A stretch of 5,095 bases of DNA, taken from contig JAQTPJ010000084.1 in the NCBI GenBank assembly GCA_028712915.1, forward strand, positions 1 to 5,095. Reading direction: 5' to 3'. The notes below the pieces were generated by a model. The model searched no databases, was not told the DNA's origin, and worked only from the letters and a program-made list of their open reading frames with translations. Made by a program: the position numbers and the translations under genes. Numbering within the stretch: position 1 is the stretch's first letter; every line of letters begins with the position of its first letter. Positions 1 to 4,833 of the stretch are shown here, one piece after another. The DNA comes from Candidatus Omnitrophota bacterium. GTDB lineage: Bacteria > Omnitrophota > Gorgyraeia > Velamenicoccales > JABMQK01.

Positions 1-29
1 ATATTTACCCCCCCAGTTGGCTTACTTGT

Positions 30-182
30 ATGTTAAACTCTAAATCCTAAACCCTAAATCCTAAATAAATCCAAAATATAAAATTCAAAACTCAAAACAA
101 AGAAATTTTTGGATTTTGAATTTTGAACATTTGAGTTTATTTAGAGTTTAGTGTTTTGAGTTTAGGGTTTAACTTGTCTACT
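30..182. repeat. Family A long imperfect palindrome, copy 1
   Basis: A roughly 142-base inverted repeat (core 32-173) framed by GTTAAAC and GTTTAAC. Inner paired words include CTAAATAAA (61-69) with TTTATTTAG (136-144) and AAATTCAAAA (81-90) with TTTTGAATTT (114-123). The left arm has no G from 33 to 101; the right arm has a single C between 102 and 172. Bases 30-65 are identical to 2467-2502 and 135-173 to 2569-2607 in copy 2, and 80-134 matches 4627-4681 in copy 3 at 53 of 55 positions. The shared right edge TGTCTACT (175-182) runs into the stop codon of the short CNNM gene. It could act as a transcript-end hairpin or be a non-autonomous mobile repeat; neither role is shown. Bases 1-29 to its left hold nothing I recognise. 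Confidence 0.92.
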
Positions 183-1140
183 ATTTCTTCGTACTATACA
201 CTATTTCCTCTATCAAATCTTCCATCGTAAGCATCCCGACGGGTATATTGTTTTTTACCACTGCCGCCATCACTTCTTTATTAGGCTGCATCATGGAAAA
301 TACTCCATCAAGGCGCTCATCAAAAGAAATCTTGCTCAACGGCCTGATAAATTCATGCCAGTCTTTGTCGGAGCTATTATAAAAAATATCGAATATGTTA
401 ATTACGCCTTTTATATTCTTATCTTCAAAAACCGGAAGGCGCGTAAACCCGTATTTCCCTGCTTTATCCAAAATTTCCTGTTTCGACTGGCTGGATTGCG
501 CGCAAATTACGTCTTTTATAGGAACCATTATATCCGCTGCTTTGGTAAGTGTAAAATCAAAAATCCTGTCGATTACATCCCTCTCGTAATCTTCTATTAT
601 GCCTTCTTTGGTAACGTCGCGGATAATCAGTTTAATCTCGTCTTTTGTAAGAAAGGGGTTTTTCTTTATTGTGCGCGGGCCGATTATGTTAAGTAACGAT
701 GTAGTAATAAGCCCTACGACCACGTTTATGGGCAGGAAAATTTTCTGGCTGAATAATATCAACGGCGCAATCTTTAAAGAAACCTGGTTTGATTTATTCT
801 GGCAGATGGTTTTGGGTATAATCTCTCCGAAAATAAGCACAAAGGGCACCATAATAAAAGTCGTCATTATAGAAGCGTAATCCGGGTTAAGGCGAATAAA
901 TAGGTGCGTGGCCAATGACGAAGCTATGACTACCGCTATGTTCGTGCCTACCAGCGTCGTAATCAGCAGCCTGTCCGGACGTTTCAGGATGTTGTGCACC
1001 AAAAGGGCGGCCTTGTCTTTCTTCTCAATTAAGTGCATCAACTTCATAAACTTAATCGAAGTAAACGCGGTCTCGCCCCCCGCAAAAAACGCCACAAGCC
1101 CTATCGCCAGAATAATGTAAAGAATATACGCCGCTATCAT
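181..1140 (-). CDS. Short CNNM/CorC-type membrane protein with CBS pair, lacking the CorC/HlyC C-terminal domain
   Basis: A 319-residue membrane protein of the DUF21/CNNM superfamily, whose characterised members (bacterial CorC/MpfA, animal CNNM) are linked to Mg2+ export. Hydrophobic segments lie at about residues 4-24, 58-80, 88-108 and 124-150, with family landmarks FFAGGETAF (18-26), LVGTNIA (63-69) and FGEIIPK (104-110). A CBS pair follows at about 200-255 (MVPIKDV, GVINIFDIF) and 265-315 (VGMLTMEDLIEEIV). The protein ends straight after the second CBS motif, whereas its neighbour continues into a CorC/HlyC domain. Two features look degenerate: the usual SGSE signature is AGGE, and the second CBS lacks the VVDEYG segment present in the neighbour. 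It starts with ATG, overlapping the upstream paralogue's stop as ATGA, with GGAAAAATT just before it. The partner of a hetero-oligomeric transporter or a regulator are both possible; family assignment is firm, transport activity is inferred. Confidence 0.93.
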   Translation of the reverse strand: MIAAYILYIILAIGLVAFFAGGETAFTSIKFMKLMHLIEKKDKAALLVHNILKRPDRLLITTLVGTNIAVVIASSLATHLFIRLNPDYASIMTTFIMVPFVLIFGEIIPKTICQNKSNQVSLKIAPLILFSQKIFLPINVVVGLITTSLLNIIGPRTIKKNPFLTKDEIKLIIRDVTKEGIIEDYERDVIDRIFDFTLTKAADIMVPIKDVICAQSSQSKQEILDKAGKYGFTRLPVFEDKNIKGVINIFDIFYNSSDKDWHEFIRPLSKISFDERLDGVFSMMQPNKEVMAAVVKNNIPVGMLTMEDLIEEIVYSTKK

Positions 1141-2351
1141 AATTTTTCCAAAATAATATGCTTTATCCTTCTGCCTGCCAATTTCTCAATACGAAAAGAT
1201 AAATTTGCCCTTTTAATAGACTCCCCTTCCTGGGGAATTTTTTTGAAAAGGAACAACATATACCCGGCAACCGTATCGTAATCTCCCGACGGGATATTGA
1301 TATTTAATTCATCGTTGGCAAGGTATACAGGGGTTTTGCCGCTCACCCTGAAACTCTTATCGTTTATTTTCTCGACAAATTTTTCGGCTGTTTCAAATTC
1401 ATCGTATATCTCGCCGACTATCTCTTCCAATATGTCCTCAAAAGTAACCAAGCCGTAAGTGTTGCCGTATTCATCGACTACAATGGCTATCTTGGAATTC
1501 TGGCTCTGGAAATCTTTTAATAAATCATCTATCTTTTTTGTCTCTGGCACAAAATAAGCCGGCTTAATCAGGGTTTTAAAATCAGTTGACGGAGAAAAGA
1601 ATAAATCCTTGGCGTATAAAATACCCGTAATGTTGTCCCTGTTGTCTTTGTAAATGGGGATTTTAGAGTGTTTTATTCTTTGCAGGAACTTCAGCGCCTC
1701 TTCCTGGGTGGAATCCGCAGAAAGCATTTTTATGTCCGGACGGGGCGTCATTATCTCTTGGGCTGATGTGTGCGTAAGCTCCAAAACAGAACGAATCATT
1801 TCCTTTTCGTTCTGTTTCATGGCGCCGTGGCGATGGCTTACTTCGATTACAGCCGTTAATTCCTCATGCGTTAGTGTAGGCTCTTTATCCAGGCGCACGC
1901 CCATTGCCTTTATGAATATTTTGGAAATGGCGTCGAATACGCGCCTCAGCGGAGAAATTATCCTGGCGAATATATCCAGCGACCTTGAAATATCATAGGA
2001 GAAAGTTTCCGGTTTCTTGGTAGCGAAAATCTTAGGCGCTATTTCTCCGAATATTAAAAGCATGGCAGTGGTAAAACCTATGGCAACCGCCAAACCTTTG
2101 TCTCCGAGAACCTTGATTAAGATTGAAGTCACTATACTGGATAAGGCGATATTAACCAGGGTATTACCGATAAGAATAGTTGTAAGAAACCTCGACGGGT
2201 CAACAAGGAGATTCTGCAGATACTTGGTATCTTTATTCTGTTTCTGTATCCTCTTGAGTTTTATAGAATCCAGAGAAACCAGGGCTGTTTCGCTGCCTGA
2301 AAACAGCGCCGAAAGCGACAAAAGCATAATTAGTAGTAGAATGTCTACCAT
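1137..2351 (-). CDS. Full-length CNNM/CorC-type transporter-like protein (DUF21 + CBS pair + CorC/HlyC domain)
   Basis: A 404-residue membrane protein with the complete architecture of bacterial CorC/MpfA/YfjD proteins, often mislabelled hemolysins and now associated with Mg2+ (sometimes Co2+) efflux. Numbered from the chosen ATG, the DUF21 membrane domain covers about 1-175, with FSGSETAL (17-24), LIGNTLVNIA (60-69) and FGEIAPK (101-107). The CBS pair spans about 196-317, with MTPRPDI (201-207), VVDEYGNTYGLVTFEDILEE (291-310) and EIVGEIYDE following. The CorC/HlyC domain covers about 327-402, with the DYDTVAGYML motif (357-366). All landmark residues expected for ion coordination in the membrane domain (the Ser in SGSE, the Gly and Asn in GNTLVN, the Glu in FGEI) are present. 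The ATG at 2351 is preferred over an in-frame TTG at 2369 because the extra six codons lie in the neighbouring repeat. No Shine-Dalgarno sequence precedes either start. The stop overlaps the next gene's start as ATGA, indicating a translationally coupled paralogue pair. Confidence 0.95.
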   Translation of the reverse strand: MVDILLLIMLLSLSALFSGSETALVSLDSIKLKRIQKQNKDTKYLQNLLVDPSRFLTTILIGNTLVNIALSSIVTSILIKVLGDKGLAVAIGFTTAMLLIFGEIAPKIFATKKPETFSYDISRSLDIFARIISPLRRVFDAISKIFIKAMGVRLDKEPTLTHEELTAVIEVSHRHGAMKQNEKEMIRSVLELTHTSAQEIMTPRPDIKMLSADSTQEEALKFLQRIKHSKIPIYKDNRDNITGILYAKDLFFSPSTDFKTLIKPAYFVPETKKIDDLLKDFQSQNSKIAIVVDEYGNTYGLVTFEDILEEIVGEIYDEFETAEKFVEKINDKSFRVSGKTPVYLANDELNINIPSGDYDTVAGYMLFLFKKIPQEGESIKRANLSFRIEKLAGRRIKHIILEKL

Positions 2352-2354
2352 AAA

Positions 2355-2680
2355 GATGGTTAATAACAATTAATAATAGTTAATAAACTCAGATAAATTA
2401 GAGTTAGTTAAAAATGGTTACTTTTCGCAACTAATATTAACCTCTGTTGATCTATTATTTTGCTCCATGTTAAACTCTAAATCCTAAACCCTAAATCCTA
2501 AACAAATCCCAAACCCAAATTCTCCAAACTCAAAACTGCTGTTTTGGATTTTGAATTTTAGATTTTGTGTTTATTTAGAGTTTAGTGTTTTGAGTTTAGG
2601 GTTTAACCTGTCTACTTAAATTCTGTTAATAACAGTTGCTTTTATTTTAATATAACCAATGTTAACCATTATTAACCATC
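2355..2680. repeat. Family B palindrome (GTTAATAA-type) interrupted by family A copy 2
   Basis: The whole HAD-to-CNNM intergenic space is a second palindrome type. Its outer ends are a perfect 12-base inverted pair, GATGGTTAATAA (2355-2366) and TTATTAACCATC (2669-2680). Further in, GGTTA (2416-2420), GCAACT (2427-2432) and ATTAAC on the left pair in the same order with AGTTGC (2634-2639) and GTTAAT (2625-2630) on the right. The left arm covers about 2355-2466, and the right arm about 2617-2680. Family A copy 2 sits between them. The right end touches the TAA stop of the HAD gene; the left end is three bases from the ATG of the full-length CNNM gene. No promoter or ribosome binding site is obvious, although one must lie in or beyond this region if the CNNM pair is transcribed separately. 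Confidence 0.75.
2467..2616. repeat. Family A long imperfect palindrome, copy 2 (nested inside family B)
   Basis: The core spans 2469-2607, framed by GTTAAAC and GTTTAAC, with the extra shared edge TGTCTACT at 2609-2616. There is no G between 2470 and 2537, and no C between 2540 and 2606, an extreme arm-to-arm base asymmetry. The outer 36 bases on the left and 39 on the right are identical to copy 1, but the centre (about 2503-2568) is clearly different, apart from words such as CAAAACT and TTTTGGATTTTGAATTTT. The flanking sequence belongs to family B on both sides, so this copy looks like an insertion into an older repeat. Confidence 0.9.
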
Positions 2681-3319
2681 TTATAGTTTCTTAAACAGCG
2701 GCGACAGGCTTTTAGCCAAAAAATCCGGATTCTCTTTTTTTAATTCCGCAAACGAGTTTGAACCGGTAGCCACGGCGAACATTTTAACCTTAGCGCGCTT
2801 TGCCGTGCGCACATCTATCGCCATATCGCCCACATAAAGCGCCTGGCCGCGGGAAACGCCTAACTTTCGCATAATTTTTTTCAATATGCTGGGGTGCGGC
2901 TTGCCGAATCGTATCTCGTCTTTACATAAAATATAATCGAAAAAACTTTTAATCTTTAGGTGCCTGAGCAAAATATGGGAAAATTTATTCGGGCGGTTGC
3001 TGGCTATGGCCAATTTATACCCTTTTTTATTCAAATAATCCAAAAGCCTCTTTGCGTAAGGCATAAACCTGCTTTTTTCTGTCAAAGATTTCTGGTGGTG
3101 TTTGCGATAAATCTTTAAAGCGCGGTCCGCGTATTTTCTGCCCACAAAAGGCGCAAGTAAAGCCTTATCACCCAATCCCACCGCCCGCTTTATTTCAAGG
3201 GCTGAACGCCTTCTTAAACGCAGTTTCTCTAAAGCATAATTTACGCTGGAGATAATAGCGGGGTAACTGTTTACTAAAGTCCCGTCGATGTCGAAAATAA
3301 TAAGTTTAAAGTTGGACAC
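2681..3319 (-). CDS. HAD-superfamily phosphatase, phosphoglycolate phosphatase/PpaX-like
   Basis: A 212-residue soluble enzyme of the haloacid dehalogenase superfamily with all four motifs in order. Motif I is FDIDGTL (9-15), with nucleophile D10 and acid/base D12. Motif II is LAIASNRP, with S107. Motif III is K140 in FGKPHP. Motif IV is VGDMAID, with D165 and D169 binding Mg2+. A helical cap (about 16-90) between motifs I and II and the total length fit subclass IA phosphatases such as Gph and PpaX. These hydrolyse small phosphate esters (2-phosphoglycolate) or pyrophosphate; the substrate cannot be told from sequence. The protein is notably rich in Lys and Arg. The start is GTG (3317-3319), the only canonical start available, because an in-frame TAA lies two codons upstream. 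There is no clear Shine-Dalgarno; AT-rich TATATA and TATAAA words precede it. The TAA stop directly abuts a repeat on its downstream side, so coupling with the CNNM pair is doubtful. Confidence 0.93.
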   Translation of the reverse strand: MSNFKLIIFDIDGTLVNSYPAIISSVNYALEKLRLRRRSALEIKRAVGLGDKALLAPFVGRKYADRALKIYRKHHQKSLTEKSRFMPYAKRLLDYLNKKGYKLAIASNRPNKFSHILLRHLKIKSFFDYILCKDEIRFGKPHPSILKKIMRKLGVSRGQALYVGDMAIDVRTAKRAKVKMFAVATGSNSFAELKKENPDFLAKSLSPLFKKL

Positions 3320-3343
3320 TATTTATAGGATGCTTTATATAGA

Positions 3344-3500
3344 AAATATCCAAGAACCAAGAAACAATCACCAAATAAATCCCAAATTAAAATATCCAAT
3401 ACCCAATATTTGTTGTATTTTTGGTTATTAGGATTTGATTATTGGTCATTGTTTGATTATTGCATCTTGGTGTTTGGTTATTAATCGGTTATTGATATTT
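3344..3500. repeat. Family C long imperfect palindrome (AACCAAGAACCAA-type)
   Basis: A 157-base inverted repeat bounded by AAATATC (3344-3350) and GATATTT (3494-3500). The left arm is made of words such as CCAAGAACCAAGAAACAATC and ATATCCAATACCCAAT. The right arm carries their loose complements, such as TTTTTGGTTATT, TTGATTATTGGTCATTG and TCTTGGTGTTTGGTTATT. The left arm has only two G in 3344-3411, and the right arm only four C in 3412-3500, the same asymmetry as family A with different words. It begins about 25 bases upstream of the HAD GTG start and ends four bases from the stop of the methionine-synthase-like gene, filling that junction. Only one copy lies in the window, so the family label rests on its structure. 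Confidence 0.8.
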
Positions 3501-3504
3501 ACGC

Positions 3505-4530
3505 TTATCTCTTTTGCAAAGCCGCTAACTTATCGGCGATTTCTATTGTTAATAAATGGATTCTTTTGGCAAGATCCTCGCTAAGCGTGCCGCATCCGCA
3601 GCTGGGAGTGATTATTGCGCCGTTCTTTAAAAGCCAGGGTTCATTTTTAATAATCTTCAGGGCGGATTGCGCATAGCCCTCTAAATTATAATCCTGGCGG
3701 TTGGGCACAATGCCAAAAGCGAGCACCCCGCCTCTTTTTATAAATTTATCCAGGCTGTCTTTATAGATAAGCAGATTATCCATGAAACCAAAAGCGTCAA
3801 AGCTTAATATGTCGATATCGGTTCCCAATATGATAGACCAGTCGGTATTGCCGCAGCAGTGAATTCCGGCAAGGGCATTTTCCTGGTGTATTTCATTGAT
3901 AACCGAATTTAACTGGGATGATATTTTAGTGCCGTCCAGCCCAGCGAATTGATTTGTGCCTATGGCTACCAGATACGGCTCGTCTATAAACATAACGATG
4001 CCGGACTTGGCCGCTTTCTTAAATTCCTTTATCTGCCATTTTGCCTTGAGTCCTAAAAATTGCGGGATAATCTCTGACAGTTCCTTATTGAATATAAGCG
4101 GCCTCTTTTTCTCGTCTAATAAAGTCATGCCATAACTTATGGGGCCGATAACCTGTCCTTTTATAAAATTGGAATTCTTATTCTTTATATTTTTCAGGAA
4201 TCCGTCCAGGCCGGCAGCGTAGTCCGGGCTTACGCTAAAAAAATCCTGGCGTTTGTTATTTAAGGCGTCATAACACTCCTCAAACTCCTCCATAAAAGAA
4301 TTGCCCTGTGTATCAATATAGACATTCTTTCTGGATAAGTCTATTTTTACGCCGGGAAAACCCTGTGAAAACTGGACGTGCATGCTTTCCAAAAAAGACT
4401 TGCGGGGTAATTGCGGCCAAAAAGGGATATGGGCTGAAAAATTATCCAAAACAAAATCCAGCGCCTTTTCTAAATCTGTAAAAGGAAGGCTTCCTATTCC
4501 GGTAGCAAGAAAATGATTTTTGATATCCAT
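3505..4530 (-). CDS. Core methionine-synthase-like zinc protein (MetE C-terminal domain / UROD-MetE superfamily, folate domain absent)
   Basis: A 341-residue protein matching only the catalytic C-terminal half of cobalamin-independent methionine synthase (Meth_synt_2 type TIM barrel). Visible motifs are GIGSLPF (11-17), KGQVIGPISYG (124-134), FIDEP (181-185), GIHCCGNTDW (222-231), ILSFDAF (241-247) and TPSCGCGTLS (308-317). By analogy with MetE (HxC, a Glu in SIE, then CG), likely Zn2+ ligands are H224, C226, D245 (Asp in place of Glu) and C311. It would activate homocysteine thiolate for methylation. Full MetE is about 750 residues with an N-terminal half needed for methyl-folate. Stand-alone versions are known as core synthases (the Mes families) and in several anaerobes probably take methyl groups from a corrinoid protein. 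Which family this belongs to, and the donor, are inferences; a methyltransferase acting on another thiol is possible. It starts with ATG and has no visible Shine-Dalgarno. Repeats lie on both sides, and its stop is four bases from one. Confidence 0.85.
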   Translation of the reverse strand: MDIKNHFLATGIGSLPFTDLEKALDFVLDNFSAHIPFWPQLPRKSFLESMHVQFSQGFPGVKIDLSRKNVYIDTQGNSFMEEFEECYDALNNKRQDFFSVSPDYAAGLDGFLKNIKNKNSNFIKGQVIGPISYGMTLLDEKKRPLIFNKELSEIIPQFLGLKAKWQIKEFKKAAKSGIVMFIDEPYLVAIGTNQFAGLDGTKISSQLNSVINEIHQENALAGIHCCGNTDWSIILGTDIDILSFDAFGFMDNLLIYKDSLDKFIKRGGVLAFGIVPNRQDYNLEGYAQSALKIIKNEPWLLKNGAIITPSCGCGTLSEDLAKRIHLLTIEIADKLAALQKR

Positions 4531-4599
4531 GTTAACCGAACTGCGTTAGATACGAATCGCTAAATCCTAAATCCAAAATTCTAAATCCCAAATAAATCC

Positions 4600-4619
4600 C
4601 TGTCTGCCGACAGGCAGGC
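4600..4619. repeat. Embedded GC-rich mini-palindrome a
   Basis: CCTGTC (4599-4604) and GACAGG (4609-4614) form a perfect six-base stem with loop TGCC, followed by CAGG-type repetition. Compared with copy 1 (AAATCC directly followed by AAAAT, about 66-76), these 20 bases are extra, which defines the insertion. It is rich in G and C within an arm otherwise free of G. Similar CTGCCGACAGGCAGG-like palindromes are, from memory, scattered in many metagenome-assembled genomes. Confidence 0.8.
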
Positions 4620-4681
4620 AAAATCTAAAATTCAAAACTCAAAACAAAGAAATTTTTGGATTTTGTATTTTGAGCATTTGA

Positions 4682-4729
4682 TGCTTCGATTCCACTCAGC
4701 ATCAATCCTGAGCATAGTCGAAGGATTAA
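4682..4729. repeat. Embedded palindrome b (CTTCGA...TCGAAG type)
   Basis: A 48-base insertion lies between TTTGA and GTTTATTTAG, which are adjacent in copy 1 (130-144). GCTTCGATTCCACTCAGCAT pairs imperfectly with ATCCTGAGCATAGTCGAAGG, with CTTCGA/TCGAAG and CTCAG/CTGAG as the solid parts. Its consensus resembles the CCTTCGACT...CTCAGGAT extragenic palindromes seen widely in bacterial genomes; this is recall, not a search. Confidence 0.8.
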
Positions 4730-4744
4730 GTTTATTTAGAGTTT

Positions 4745-4793
4745 TCCCGCCGTCGCTTACGCTTTGGCGGGATCCCGTCTTTAGCGGGAAGGA
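4745..4793. repeat. Embedded GC-rich double palindrome c
   Basis: A 49-base insertion made of two adjacent hairpins: CCCGCC (4746-4751) with GGCGGG (4766-4771), then TCCCG (4773-4777) with CGGGA (4785-4789). An alternative outer pairing of TTCCCGC (4744-4750) with GCGGGAA (4784-4790) would enclose the rest. TTTAGAGTTT occurs on both sides (4735-4744 and 4794-4803), which may be a duplicated target or simply the internal periodicity of family A. Confidence 0.8.
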
Positions 4794-4833
4794 TTTAGAG
4801 TTTAGAGTTTTTTATCAATCTACAAATAGATTT

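Larger units (their letters stand above)
4561..4810. repeat. Family A long imperfect palindrome, copy 3, expanded by three embedded palindromes
   Basis: The left arm (4561-4599, then 4620-4648) and right arm (4649-4681, 4730-4744 and 4794-4810) carry family A words. The segment 4627-4681 matches 80-134 of copy 1 at 53 of 55 positions. The outer ends differ from copies 1 and 2: the GTTAAACTC-type edge is absent, and bases 4537-4560 next to the methionine-synthase-like start are unrelated. Three GC-rich palindromes interrupt the arms and are listed separately. With them, this element fills most of the 4531-4833 gap between the LacI-type gene and the next gene; the rest (4811-4833) is AT-rich with no recognisable signal. 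Confidence 0.85.

Noticed and set aside
40..66. CCCTAAA/TTTAGGG words resembling plant-type telomere repeats
   Set aside because: Only one exact CCCTAAA per arm occurs, mixed with TCCTAAA and CTCTAAA, inside a palindrome flanked by bacterial genes; there is no uniform tandem array.
181..2351. Hemolysin function
   Set aside because: The CorC/HlyC label is historical; the architecture is that of CNNM-type ion transport proteins, with no toxin features.
2352..2369. TTG start adding six residues to the full-length CNNM protein
   Set aside because: The extra codons lie in the family B repeat edge, and the ATG at 2351 begins directly before the first membrane helix.
355..2373. Plus-strand open frames across the CNNM pair
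   Set aside because: They lie opposite strongly conserved minus-strand domains, lack recognisable protein motifs, and are antisense shadows.
3336..3363. Promoter for the HAD gene (TTCTTG, 16-base spacer, TATATA on the minus strand)
   Set aside because: The -35 match is poor and the words belong to an AT-rich repeat edge; in such sequence these matches are expected by chance.
30..4810. CRISPR array
   Set aside because: Repeats are long inverted repeats scattered between genes, not short regularly spaced direct repeats.
4817..4832. Hairpin AATCTA-CAAA-TAGATT as a terminator of the LacI-type gene
   Set aside because: The six-base stem is AT-rich and is followed on the minus strand by GATAAAAAA rather than a T run, so it does not fit an intrinsic terminator.
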